Assembly (NCBI RefSeq): GCF_003590795.1
Contig: NZ_QYUL01000003.1
Location: forward strand, 627,501-691,500
DNA: 64,000 nucleotides
Direction: 5' to 3'
Source of the DNA: Azospirillum cavernae
GTDB lineage: Bacteria; Pseudomonadota; Alphaproteobacteria; Azospirillales; Azospirillaceae
The position numbers and the translations under genes are program-made. Position 1 is the first letter of the stretch. Each line of letters starts with the position of its first letter. Of the stretch, positions 1 to 8,859 are shown piece after piece. The notes beneath the pieces were generated by a model. The model searched no databases. It saw only the letters and a program-made list of their open reading frames with translations, and was not told the DNA's origin.

Positions 1-105
1 GATGTGTTTCACCGGCTCTACCGCCGCCAGCACCAGGGCGATCCCACCCCGGATCTGCTGGCGGCCTTTCACGAGTTGCTGGTTTCGGTTCAGGAGGGCG
101 TGTGA
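1..105 (+). CDS. sbcD: Exonuclease SbcD, C-terminal end (partial)
   Basis: The first 34 codons read in frame from base 1 and end at a TGA at 103-105. The peptide ends in LLAAFHELLVSVQEGV. The stop overlaps the ATG of the next gene by one base (TGATG), the tight coupling usual for sbcD-sbcC operons. SbcD is the Mre11-type nuclease subunit of the SbcCD complex, which cuts DNA hairpins and processes double-strand breaks. The identification rests mainly on position before sbcC, because only the tail is present and it carries no catalytic motif. Confidence 0.6.
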   Translation, partial: DVFHRLYRRQHQGDPTPDLLAAFHELLVSVQEGV

Positions 106-3100
106 TGCGGATTTTGGCGGTGCGCGGCGGCAATCTGACCAGCCTCGACGGGCCGTTCGCGGTCGATTTCAACGCCGAGCCGCTGCGCCGGGCCGGGTTG
201 TTCGCCATCACCGGCCCGACCGGAGCCGGGAAAAGCACCATCCTCGACGCGCTGTGTCTGGCCTTGTTCGACCAGATGCCGCGCCTGCCCAAGGGGCGCG
301 GCGAGCAATCGGCGGCGGAGCGCGATCCGAAAATCCTGTCGGCCAACGATGTGCGCGGCGTTCTGCGGCGGGGCGCGGCCTTGGGCTGGGCCGAGGTTGA
401 TTTCGTCGGCGTCGATGGCCTGTTCTACCGCGCCCGTTGGGAGGTGCGCCGCGCCCGGTTGAAGGCCAGCGGCTCGTTGCAGGCGCAAAGCCTGTCCCTG
501 ACCAGTTTGGACGGGGAGCAGCGCTTCGGCGACGGCAAAAAAGCCGTGCTGGAGGAGATTGAAACCCGCTTGGGCCTGAGTTTTGAACAATTCCGCCGCG
601 CCGTTCTGCTGGCTCAGGGGGATTTCGCTACCTTCCTGAAGGCCCCCGCCCCGGAGCGCTCGGCGTTGCTGGAGCTTCTGACCGGCACCGAAATCTATTC
701 CACCCTGTCGAAGGCCGCCCATGAGCGGGAACGGCGGGAGCGGGAGGCGCTAACCGCGCTGACCGCGCAGGGCGGCGGCATCGGCGTTCTGGACGCCGAC
801 GCGCGCGCGGCGCTGGAAACGGAAGCTGGCGACGCCGACGAGGCGGTGAAAGCGGGCGAACAGGCTCTGGAACTGGCGCGGGCGGCGGTGGCGTGGCACA
901 CGCGCGACCGCCAACTGGCCGAGGCCGAACAGCAAACCGCCGACGCGGCGGCGCGGGCCGAGTCGGCGTGGCGGGAGGCCGAACCCCGGCGTGTCGAGGC
1001 CGCCTTGCGGTCGGCGTTGCAACCTCTGCGCCCGGTGATCGCCGACGCCGACCGCGCCGCGAGGGAGGCCGCCGACGCGCAAGCCGCCGATCAACGCGCC
1101 CGCGCCGCTTTGGGAGAGGCGCAAACCGCGCTGACCAACGCCGCCGAACAGCACAACACGGCCAGCTTGCGCTTGGAGCAGGCGACCGCCGAGCAGGGGA
1201 CCGCCGAACCGGATTTGGTCCGCGCCGCCGATCTCGACGGGCAGATCGCCGCGCTGGTCCAGGAAAGCGACGCCGCCCGGCGGGCGCGCGACGCGGCGAC
1301 CGAACGCCTGACGGCAATTCACGCCGCGCAACGACAGGCCGAAACGGCGCTCACCGACCGGCGGGCGCGGGTCGCCGCGCTTGAAAGCGCGTTGACGGAG
1401 CAAAGCACGTTGGCTCCACTGGCGGCGCAATGGTCACGCTGGGACGCCGCTTTGGCCCGTCACGCCGAGGCGGCGCGCCATTGCGCCGAGGCCGAACGTG
1501 AGGCGGCGCGACACGCGAAGACGCTGACCGGACTGACCCGGCAGGCTGAGGACGCCGCTTTGGCCGTCACGGAAGCCGAAGGTCGAAACGCCCAGGCTGA
1601 GACCGCGTTGGCCACTGTTCTGGCGGAAGACGCCCCGGCGTTGGAAGCGACCAGCCAAGCCCGCAAGGCGGCGAGCGAACAGCGCGACCGGCTGCGCGCG
1701 CTGGCCAATCTCGCCGAGCGGACGGCGCAGCGGCGCGAGGAACGGACGACCGCCTGCGCCGAAGAAGCCCGCAGCCGCGACGAGGCCGAGCGTGAAACCG
1801 CCGCCGCCGCGACCTGCGCCGAAGAGGCGCGGATCCGGCAGGCGGCGCGCGACGAGGCCGAACAGACCTTGCGCCGCCTGCAACTGACCCAGCGCGAGGA
1901 TGTGGAAACGCTGCGTCATCGGTTGGTCGCGGGCGAGTCCTGCCCGGTCTGCGGATCGGAGGATCACCCGTGGGCCGACAACCGCGCGCCGCTCGCCCGG
2001 CTGACCCATGAGCAAGAGGAACGGCTCGCCGCGTTGAACGAGGCCGTCGCCGCTCTGCTGTCTCGGCAGGCCGGTCACGAGGCGACCGCGCGGGCGGCGC
2101 GGGCAACGGCGGACGCTCTGGCCGAACGACACAGCGCCTTGTCGCGCGAGATTGCCGCCGACGCCGGACGCTGGGCCGAACAGGCCGGCGCCTTCGCCCT
2201 GCCCGCCGAACCGGACGGCGCGGCGGTGGCGGAACGGCTCGCTGAATTTGATACGCGGCTGGCGACCCTCGCCGATGATGAAACGCGCGCTCTCGACCAC
2301 CGGCGGCGGCTGGACGAGGCGCGGACGGCGCAGGCGCAGAACAATCGAACGCTAGCCGAGAAAAAGGCGTCTTTACAATCGGTTAAGGATACGATCGACG
2401 CGGCGGGCACCGCCCAGACGTTGGCACTGGTTCGGCGCGACCGACGCCCAAGACCGACCGGGACGCGGCGCTGGATGCAGTTGACGAACCTGCGCCGATC
2501 AACCCGATCTGGCGGACGGCGGGGTCGCTGACCCCAATGAAATTCCGGGCCGGATTGGTCGGCGCGGGTCGCGGCGAATCAAACATCAGCGAAGAGCGGT
2601 TGCGGTGGAGCAGCGGACGGCGCGGACGAGTGCCGCGCCTCGATCTTGACCGCAGAAACGCGGCCGAGCGGTGATGGGCGCAAGACGGCCGGACGCCGAG
2701 GCGCGGCAACCGCTTTTGAGATCTGTCCGCACGATTGGCGGCGCGCCAGATCGGAGCGCGCCGGGCTGCTCGACGGCCAGCGCGGTCGCCGAAACTTCCG
2801 CGCCGTCACTGACCGCGCGCGCGCAAAGAGGCCGGGGTGGCGCGCAAACGCGCGGCGCTGGCCCGGCAAGATTCCGCCGCCCGTCTGACCGCCGCCGAAC
2901 GCGAGGTCGAACGCTGCGGCGCGGCGGCCAAAAGCAGCGCCGCCCAAGCCGATTCCGCCGCAACGGCGCTGTCCAACGCCGCGACGGCCTGCGGGGTGAC
3001 GGTGGCGGAGGCGCGGAGCAAGCTGGCGCTTCCCGAGGTCGAACGGCTGGCGGAGGAGCGGGCGCTCGCTGAACTTGAAACGGCGCGGCGCGATGCCGCG

Positions 3101-3856
3101 CTGCTGGCCAACGAACGCCAACGCCAGCGCGCCGACCACCACGCCCAGCAACGCCCGGAAGCCGACGCGGCGGAGGCGGACGCGGCGGCGAACCGCTTGG
3201 CTGAAAGCCTGACGGCGGATCGGCTGCGCCAAGGCGCGGCGCGCGGGCGCTTGACCGCCGACGACGCCAACCGGGCGCGCTTGGCCGACCTGACCGTCGC
3301 CATCGACGCGCAAAAGGCCCAACATGGTCTGTGGGCCACGCTGGCCGGGTTGATCGGCTCGGCGGACGGCCAGAAAATGCGCAATTTCGCCCAGAGCCTC
3401 AGCCTCGACATGCTGTTGGGCCACGCCAACCGGCATCTGGACGATCTCGCCCGCCGCTACCGGCTGGAACGGGTGGCCGGGGCCAACCTCGACATCCAGG
3501 TGATCGACCGCGAGATGGGCGACGAGCGGCGCGGCGTTCACAGCCTGTCGGGCGGCGAGCTGTTCCTGGTGTCGCTGGCCCTGGCGCTGGGGCTGTCGGC
3601 GATGGCGGCGGGAACCGCCGGGGGGATCGGCACCCTGTTCATCGACGAAGGATTCGGCTCGCTTGACCCCGACAGCCTGGACGTCGCCCTGTCCTGTCTG
3701 GAAGCCTTGCAGGCCGGCGGGCGGCAAGTCGGCGTCATCAGCCATGTTCCGGCGATGGTCGAGCGCATCGGCGCGCAAATCCGCGTGACCCCGCTGGGCG
3801 GCGGTCGCAGCCGGGTGTCGGTGCTGTCCACCGGCGTCGCGGGAACGGAGGGGTAA
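105..3856 (+). pseudogene. sbcC: Exonuclease SbcC, frameshifted in the middle
   Basis: SbcC is the Rad50-like SMC ATPase partner of SbcD. The N-terminal part (105-2531) has the Walker A motif TGPTGAGKSTILDAL and a long coiled-coil arm. A zinc hook SCPVCGSEDHPW lies near residue 612. The C-terminal part (about 2813-3856, another frame) has the second coiled coil, the signature HSLSGGELFLVSLAL and Walker B TLFIDEGFGSLDPDSLD. The total span of about 1,250 codons is normal for the family. Between about 2415 and 2830 the coding sense jumps among all three frames with several stops, for example at 2529-2531. Fragments such as RARSERAGLLDGQ still look like SbcC in separate frames. This suggests several one-base indels, either true decay or a poor consensus. 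As written, no full-length protein is made. Confidence 0.85.
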
Positions 3857-3869
3857 GGGCGGACGCGTC

Positions 3870-3900
3870 AGCCGGGCGAGCGGGTGAGGATCGCCCGGCT
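3870..3900. terminator. Hairpin between sbcC and the hepT remnant
   Basis: A perfect 10-bp inverted repeat (arms 3870-3879 and 3891-3900, AGCCGGGCGA / TCGCCCGGCT) with an 11-nt loop lies just after the sbcC stop, between convergent genes. No U-run follows, so a role as a bidirectional terminator is plausible but not proven. Confidence 0.45.
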
Positions 3901-3920
3901 GAAGGCCAGAAAATCACCGC

Positions 3921-3968
3921 GCAGCGCTCAATGGTGGCCGCCTTGTTGAGCAGAACGTCATCCACCAT
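3921..3968 (-). pseudogene. hepT: HepT (HEPN toxin) N-terminal stub
   Basis: On the minus strand, overlapping the end of mntA by 11 nt, an ATG at 3968 opens the peptide MVDDVLLNKAATIERC. This is the characteristic start of HepT/DUF86 HEPN-domain toxins. Similarity stops after these 16 codons; the frame goes on into unrelated sequence (AVIFWPSAGRSS). The catalytic RX4-6H motif of the HEPN fold is absent. The 3' part was deleted or replaced, leaving the antitoxin gene without its toxin. The identification comes from the conserved opening peptide and the mntA context. Confidence 0.7.
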
Positions 3969-4362
3969 AAACGCGCCCATCCCTCACAATGTCGGCCAAC
4001 AGCGGCGCGCGGGCTTCGTTCAAGGACGTCATCGCGCTCATGATGTAGGCGTCGTAACGATCCGCCTCCGCCCCATCGGCAAAGAGGCGGCGTCCGGTGG
4101 TGATGATTTGAAATTGCATCACCGTGCTGGCCGTCCGCAGATCGACCAGATCGACATCGACGTTGAGTTGCCGGGCGATGGCCTCCCCGGCCTCCCACAG
4201 CCGCACAGGATCGGCGGGTTTGGGCAGCAGAACCGCGAGGTCAAGATCGCTGTCGGGACCATCCGTCCCCACCGCCCGGCTGCCGAACAGGACGAGCGCC
4301 TGGAGGTCTGGCAGCGCCGACCGCGCCGCCGCCAGAATGTCGATGTCGGAGATCGCCGCCAT
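3958..4362 (-). CDS. mntA: MntA-type nucleotidyltransferase antitoxin (orphan)
   Basis: This 134-residue protein has the minimal nucleotidyltransferase signature, with GSRAVG at residues 27-32 and the metal-binding pair SDLDL (D39, D41). In type VII toxin-antitoxin systems MntA AMPylates and silences the HEPN toxin HepT. The protein has the usual length and ends in DGRVYGG, typical of the family, so it looks intact. Its partner survives only as a 16-codon stub immediately downstream. It may be a relic, or it may protect against HepT toxins encoded elsewhere. Confidence 0.8.
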   Translation of the reverse strand: MAAISDIDILAAARSALPDLQALVLFGSRAVGTDGPDSDLDLAVLLPKPADPVRLWEAGEAIARQLNVDVDLVDLRTASTVMQFQIITTGRRLFADGAEADRYDAYIMSAMTSLNEARAPLLADIVRDGRVYGG

Positions 4363-4439
4363 GCCCTCGCCCCACCATCATCCGTTCAGACGATAGCGCG
4401 TCGGGCCGCCCGCCGAAAGGGCGTGACGACCCAACCCCG

Positions 4440-5414
4440 TCAGCGCAGCAGGGCCGGACGCAACACCGCGTGCTTGTTCGACGGCACGGCGGGCGGCGAC
4501 GGGCGCAGCAGCAGGCCCTTGGAGGTCGGCTCGATGTTGGCGTCGGGATAGACCGCCATCACGTCCTTCAAGGCTTCCTTCAGGCGGAAGGCCAGCACGC
4601 GATGCTCGCTGACCGACCCGAAATGCTGGGACAGCGCGTGCCACGGCACCAGCGTCTGCTTGTCCAGCCGATGCAGGCGGTGGACCAGCCAGACATAGGC
4701 GTCGAGCGCCAGGGCCGAGTTTTTCAGCTTGGCGATGGCGTGCTCGTCCAGCGGAACGGCGTGTTCCATCAGATGGTCGAAGAACGACGTCGTCAAACGG
4801 ACAAAGCGCACCCATTCGCCGCCGGTGCGGAACAGATCCGGGGCGTCCTCGTCGTCGCGCCACAGCTTGATGCCGTCGATCAACCGCTGGTCGGAGATTT
4901 CGGCGCTGGAGTTGCCGGTGGTGGTCCGCAGGGTGAATTCGCAACGGGCGATGCGCAAAACCTGCTCGCGCACCGGCTTGTAATTGCCGCGCTCGCCGCC
5001 GGTCGGGGCCAGACCGAGACGGCGCAGCCACGCGCTCATGCTCGGCCCCAGATCGACGTGCGGCGTGCGGGTTTTGCGCGCCTCGGTTTGCAGGTAAATC
5101 ATAATCAGCCGCGCCTTGGCGCCATAGGGCACCCCGACGTCCAGCACGGTGCCGTCGCGCAGCGGCAAAATGCCGGGGCGAACGACGAGCTGGTAACGGC
5201 CGTTGTTGCGCACCCAAGGGGCGGTTTCGTCCTTGGGCTTGCGGTGGGGCAGCGAGGCTTGGCAGAATCCGGCGTGGAGATAGCCGATGGCGTCGATCTC
5301 GTTGGAGATCGCCTCATGGGCCATAATCACGCGCCGCCGCTCCTTGGGGTCTTCGGTTCGCGCCAAGACCGCCTCAAAGCCCTCCAAGGTCAGTTGCTCG
5401 TGGATTTTGGCCAT
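4440..5414 (-). CDS. repA: Plasmid/chromid replication initiator RepA
   Basis: This 324-residue protein matches the RepA family found on alphaproteobacterial plasmids. Recognisable stretches are MAHEAISNEIDAIGYLHAGF, VRNNGRYQLVVRPGILPL and SFFDHLMEHAVPLDEHAI; the last part resembles the winged-helix DNA-binding region. It should bind the iterons at 5517-6277 and open the origin. The start at ATG 5414 is chosen because the peptide MAKIHEQLTLEGF begins there with AGAGGG upstream. Longer in-frame starts would run into the iterons. It is transcribed leftward, away from parAB. The family call is from memory of conserved text, without a database search. Confidence 0.8.
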   Translation of the reverse strand: MAKIHEQLTLEGFEAVLARTEDPKERRRVIMAHEAISNEIDAIGYLHAGFCQASLPHRKPKDETAPWVRNNGRYQLVVRPGILPLRDGTVLDVGVPYGAKARLIMIYLQTEARKTRTPHVDLGPSMSAWLRRLGLAPTGGERGNYKPVREQVLRIARCEFTLRTTTGNSSAEISDQRLIDGIKLWRDDEDAPDLFRTGGEWVRFVRLTTSFFDHLMEHAVPLDEHAIAKLKNSALALDAYVWLVHRLHRLDKQTLVPWHALSQHFGSVSEHRVLAFRLKEALKDVMAVYPDANIEPTSKGLLLRPSPPAVPSNKHAVLRPALLR

Positions 5415-5516
5415 GGACACCCTCTGCTTCCTTCTCGACGCAACCGGCTGCTCACCGCCAGTTCGTTTCAGAAAACACAAAATCTGGGGGCTGTGAAGCC
5501 GCGCCACGTCAAGATT

Positions 5517-6277
5517 CGCTGAGTTTGCAACGTCGGCTGCGGAATCCGTTGCAAGTTCAGCGAAGGCCCAAAGCCCCTCATCCGGCCGCATGTTTCAAAT
5601 TCAGCGTCAGCCTTTCCGCCGAAACCCCGGAAAATGGCGGTTTTCCGCCAATTCGTCCGAACAGCCGCCGGGTTGTCCACGCTGACTCCGCAACGCGACG
5701 GCCCGCTTGGCCAACTGTCCACGCTGACTCCGCAACAGGCCCGTCGCTGAAAACGCAACGCCAACCCCCGATTTCGCGCTGAAGTCGCAACGAATCCAGG
5801 GCTTTTCCACGCTGAAGTCGCAACCATGTCCTATATAAGACTCCCTATAAGATTCTCCGATAGAGTCCGGTCGCGCGCAGCCCACCCGCTCGCATCACGA
5901 GAAACCCAGCGTTTCCGCCAAATTCCCACCGAATCGCTCCACACCCCTCGCTGAAATTGCAACGCGCCAGCCCCGATTCGGGCTTAGCGAGCGGTTTTCA
6001 CGAGGATTGATCGCTGATTTTGACACGAGGGATGCATTCCCGTGAGACTCGAAAAAGGCCAATCCAGGACCGCTGAATTTGAAACAGAAACGCGGCAAAG
6101 CGTTGCCAACGCTGGCTTTTTGCGACTCGCGGCGACTCGCGATTCGCTTCGCTGAACTTGAATCGAGGCAGGCCCGAGTCGGAACATTCAAGCAACGCTG
6201 AATCTGCAACAATCAGGATTAAGGGAATCAAGGATCGACTCGCAACAGACGGGTTCCGCCAACGCTGAATTTGAAAC
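5517..6277. repeat. Iteron array, 14 copies of a 15-bp motif
   Basis: The consensus is CGCTGAANTNGNAAC. Forward copies start at 5517, 5680, 5722, 5745, 5777, 5810, 5949, 6012, 6071, 6150, 6196 and 6263. Reverse copies span 5548-5562 and 5592-5606. The CGCTGA core is invariant, and AAC or a close variant ends nearly all copies. Spacing is irregular (23-125 bp). Such repeats are binding sites for Rep initiators. The forward/reverse pair 5517/5548 lies next to the repA start and could be the autorepression operator. All copies were found by reading. Confidence 0.85.
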
Positions 6278-6355
6278 ATTATCGCCCCGGCCATCCGCCC
6301 CTATAAGAGAAGAGTGTGCGCGGGGCAAAATCGAGCGTTTCCGACCCTCCCCGTC

Positions 6356-6397
6356 ATACGACGTCGTATAGGAAAAAACTCTCATACGACGTCGTAT
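6356..6397. promoter_or_regulatory. Two identical 14-bp palindromes (candidate parS or par operator)
   Basis: ATACGACGTCGTAT occurs at 6356-6369 and 6384-6397, each a perfect palindrome, 28 bp apart centre to centre. This spacing is close to three helical turns. They lie about 120 bp upstream of parA. The usual chromosomal parS (TGTTTCACGTGAAACA) was not seen here. The repeats are therefore good candidates for the ParB site or for the operator bound by the helix-turn-helix of ParA. Confidence 0.55.
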
Positions 6398-6420
6398 AAT
6401 CACGCGGTCGGAACCCCGTA

Positions 6421-6458
6421 TGACGCAAGCGTGCGGTTCGGCTTGACCGCTTGCGTCA
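6421..6458. promoter_or_regulatory. 11-bp inverted repeat upstream of parA
   Basis: Arms TGACGCAAGCG (6421-6431) and CGCTTGCGTCA (6448-6458) are perfectly complementary with a 16-nt spacer. The element lies 58 bp before the chosen parA start. It could be a par autoregulation site, or a hairpin in the parA leader. Confidence 0.5.
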
Positions 6459-6516
6459 CATCCGTAAAGTGGCGGCGAGCGCGGACTCCCGCCTTGCCAC
6501 CGAATTCGGAGACCTC

Positions 6517-7548
6517 ATGACCGGCGAAGAACTGCGCGCCCTGCGGGAGCGGCGCGGCGAAGACCAGCTTGGATTCGCCGGTTGGCTGAACGGCCATCTC
6601 AACCGCCGTTACGACCGTTCGCGAATCAGCCGTTGGGAAAGCGGGGCGGAACGCATCCCCCAGCAGATCGAAAGCTTTATTCGGGCGCAAACCGCGCCCG
6701 TCTCCGGCCCTGCCCTGCCCGCTGAGCTGCGCCCGGTGCGCCGCGCCGTCATCGCCGTCGCCAACCAAAAGGGCGGCGTCGGCAAAACCACCACGGCGGT
6801 CAATCTGTCCTACGCGCTGGCGACGCTTGGCTTGTCGGTTCTGCTGATCGACAGCGACCCGCAGGCCAACGCCACCGTGCATCTGGGCATTGATCCGGGC
6901 GAGGTGGAAACGGCGCGCAAGGGGCTTTACGGCGTGCTGCGCGGCGGATCGGGCTTCGACAGCATTTTGCAGCCCGTCTGCAACGGCGCCTTCACCCTCG
7001 CCCCGTCCAGCATCGGCTTGGCGGCGGCGGAAACCGAGCTGGTGGCCGAACCCGACAATTCGCTGGTGCTGAAAGAGAAGCTGGCCGACGTGCGGGAGCG
7101 TTACGACGTCGTCGTCATTGATTGCCCGCCCAATCTGGGCCTGTTGACCATCAACGCGCTGGCGGCGTCCGATCTGGTGCTGATTCCGGTGCAGACGGAG
7201 GTCTTCGCCGGGCTGGGCGTGCCGCTGTTGATGGAGACCATCGCCAAGATCCGGCGGCGCTCCAACCCGTCGCTCAACATCTTCGGGATTTTGCCGACCA
7301 TGTATTCGGCGCGGCTGACCCAGGATCAGGCCAGCCTGAAAGAGATTCAGGCCCATTATGAAGGCCGCACGCGGGTTTTGTCCGTCGTGCCCCGCGCCAC
7401 CCTGTTCGCCCAGGCGTCCGGGGCCGGGCGTCCGGCGATCGAGGCCGATCCCAATTCGGCCAGCGTCCAGGCCTACACCGACCTTGCCCGCGAGGTCGCC
7501 GCTCATCTGATTGCCCGCCCTGTGGAGGCCCGCCATGGCGCCGCGTAA
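6517..7548 (+). CDS. parA: ParA partition ATPase with N-terminal HTH
   Basis: This 343-residue protein begins with a helix-turn-helix (about residues 4-55, LRERRGEDQLGFAGWL...RISRWESGAERIP). The deviant Walker A NQKGGVGKTTT follows at about 83-93, then IDSDPQAN (111-118) and VIDCPPNLG. This is the P1/F-type large ParA layout, in which the HTH represses the par operon. ParA-ATP binds the nucleoid and moves the ParB-parS complex. The ATG at 6517 is preferred over an upstream TTG at 6451 because it has a GGAG 7 nt upstream and starts right at the HTH, leaving the inverted repeat outside the gene. It overlaps parB by 14 nt. Confidence 0.9.
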   Translation: MTGEELRALRERRGEDQLGFAGWLNGHLNRRYDRSRISRWESGAERIPQQIESFIRAQTAPVSGPALPAELRPVRRAVIAVANQKGGVGKTTTAVNLSYALATLGLSVLLIDSDPQANATVHLGIDPGEVETARKGLYGVLRGGSGFDSILQPVCNGAFTLAPSSIGLAAAETELVAEPDNSLVLKEKLADVRERYDVVVIDCPPNLGLLTINALAASDLVLIPVQTEVFAGLGVPLLMETIAKIRRRSNPSLNIFGILPTMYSARLTQDQASLKEIQAHYEGRTRVLSVVPRATLFAQASGAGRPAIEADPNSASVQAYTDLAREVAAHLIARPVEARHGAA

Positions 7549-8407
7549 GCTTGAACGCACCAGCAGCTTGATTCTCGACAAGGCGGCGCAACGCGGCGGC
7601 GACGCCCTGTTTGGTCTGTCGGCGGATTTCCCCCGCCTGATCGAGCTGGATCTCGACCGCGTTCACCCCAACCCCGACCAGCCGCGCCGCCATTTCGACG
7701 AGGAGTCGTTGCGCGAGCTGGCCGACTCCATCGAACGCCACGGCCTGAAACAGCCGGTGCTGGTGCAGGAGATGGGCGAGGGCGATTACCGTCTGGTGGC
7801 GGGCGAGCGGCGCTTGCGCGCTTGCGGCTTGGCCGGGCGGCGCACCATCTTCGCCATCGTCACCGACGGCGACCCCGACGAGTTGGCCTTGATCGAGAAC
7901 ATCCAGCGGGTGGATCTCGACGCGCTGGAAATGGCCCGCGCCTTCGCCCGCCTGATCGACCGCCACGACTACACGCACGAGGCGCTGGGCCACGTCATCG
8001 GGCGCAGCCAGGCGGAAGTGACGCGCACCCTGTCCCTGCTGCGCCTGCCGCTGTGGATCCTCGACGAATTTGAAACCCGTTACCGCTCCGTCCCGAAAAG
8101 CATCCTGACGGAGATCGCCGCCGTCGATGACGAGGACGTCCAGCGCCGCTTGTGGAATCTGGTGAAGGACGGCGGCACGGTGAAGGCGCTGCGCGAGGCC
8201 AAGCGCGGCGAAGCCCCCTCCCCGCGCGGCGACCGCAAACCGGCGCCGCCGCCCATGGTCCGGCTGGTCACGGCGGCGCAAAAGATCGCCCGCGACTTCG
8301 CCAACGTCGATGTCCGCGACCTGCGCGACCATCGCGGGCGCTTGAGCGACGCCGAATGGACGGAACTGCGCCGCCTCCACGCGCTGCTCGATCAGCTTTT
8401 GGCGTGA
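7535..8407 (+). CDS. parB: ParB partition protein / CTPase
   Basis: This 290-residue protein has the ParB/Srx nuclease-like domain. VHPNPDQPRRHF starts at about residue 43, with the CTP-binding box GERRLRA at 90-96 and ENIQR at 121-125. A helix-turn-helix follows (ALGHVIGRSQAEVTRTLSLLRLP). It should bind parS and recruit ParA for segregation of this replicon. The start at 7535 is supported by GGAGG upstream and by overlap with the parA stop (TAA 7546-7548), which implies translational coupling. The family usually has about 280-330 residues, so the length is normal. Confidence 0.9.
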   Translation: MAPRKLERTSSLILDKAAQRGGDALFGLSADFPRLIELDLDRVHPNPDQPRRHFDEESLRELADSIERHGLKQPVLVQEMGEGDYRLVAGERRLRACGLAGRRTIFAIVTDGDPDELALIENIQRVDLDALEMARAFARLIDRHDYTHEALGHVIGRSQAEVTRTLSLLRLPLWILDEFETRYRSVPKSILTEIAAVDDEDVQRRLWNLVKDGGTVKALREAKRGEAPSPRGDRKPAPPPMVRLVTAAQKIARDFANVDVRDLRDHRGRLSDAEWTELRRLHALLDQLLA

Positions 8408-8525
8408 TCCGGGCGCGGCGCGCCAACAGCCGGTAAGCACCGCGCCCCGCGCCAATCTTCAAAGTTGCTTTTCCCCGCCCCTCTTCGCATCATGACCGCT
8501 GAGGCGACCGGATGCGGGGGAAAGC

Positions 8526-8855
8526 ATGGACAAGGCGTTGCTGAAAACCGTTGGGAAAATCGCGGGCATCGGTGGCCTTGCCCTGGGCGTGGTTCTGCTG
8601 GTGTTCCAGGCGATCATCGGCAAGACCGCGAACGACAGCCTGCTGACCACGCTGGCCTTTCTCATCACGCTGGTCGGTTTGGCCGGGATCGGCGCGTGGG
8701 TTTGGGTCAACCGGCGAACGGCGGATGCCGCTCCCCCGTCGCACGTCATCAAGGGCAAGGTTGACGCCTCGAAAGGTGGCGTCGTCATCAACGGCGACGT
8801 GGCCGGGAATGTGGGCGGCTCCGCGTCGCCGGACCCTGCGCCGAAGAAGCGGTGA
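8526..8855 (+). CDS. Small two-TM membrane protein of unknown function
   Basis: This 109-residue protein has two hydrophobic segments, about residues 12-31 (AGIGGLALGVVLLVFQAII) and 40-61 (LTTLAFLITLVGLAGIGAW). A soluble tail follows, with the repetitive GGVVINGDVAGNVGGS at about 84-99. The start has a GGGGGAAA ribosome site. The next gene begins 4 nt after the stop and carries a related GGVVVIGNVGGSV motif near its N-terminus, so the two products probably act together. I do not recognise a family. The tail resembles the short beta-type repeats placed before effector domains in some bacterial conflict proteins, but this is only a resemblance. Confidence 0.6.
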   Translation: MDKALLKTVGKIAGIGGLALGVVLLVFQAIIGKTANDSLLTTLAFLITLVGLAGIGAWVWVNRRTADAAPPSHVIKGKVDASKGGVVINGDVAGNVGGSASPDPAPKKR

Positions 8856-8859
8856 GGTG

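Larger units (their letters stand above)
5415..6516. other. Replication origin region between repA and parA
   Basis: This 1.1-kb gene-free region separates the divergent repA and parAB units. It holds fourteen 15-bp iterons, AT-rich stretches around 5826-5866 and 6297-6312 (CTATATAAG, CCTATAAGA) that could be the melting region, DnaA-box-like TTGTCCACG sequences next to iterons, two identical 14-bp palindromes, and an 11-bp inverted repeat before parA. Together with the RepA and ParAB neighbours this is the organisation of an iteron-controlled replicon. I found no ORF with coding character inside it. Confidence 0.8.

Noticed and set aside
5517..6277. Iteron array as a CRISPR array
   Set aside because: Units are only 15 bp, spacing is irregular, orientation is mixed, and no cas gene is near.
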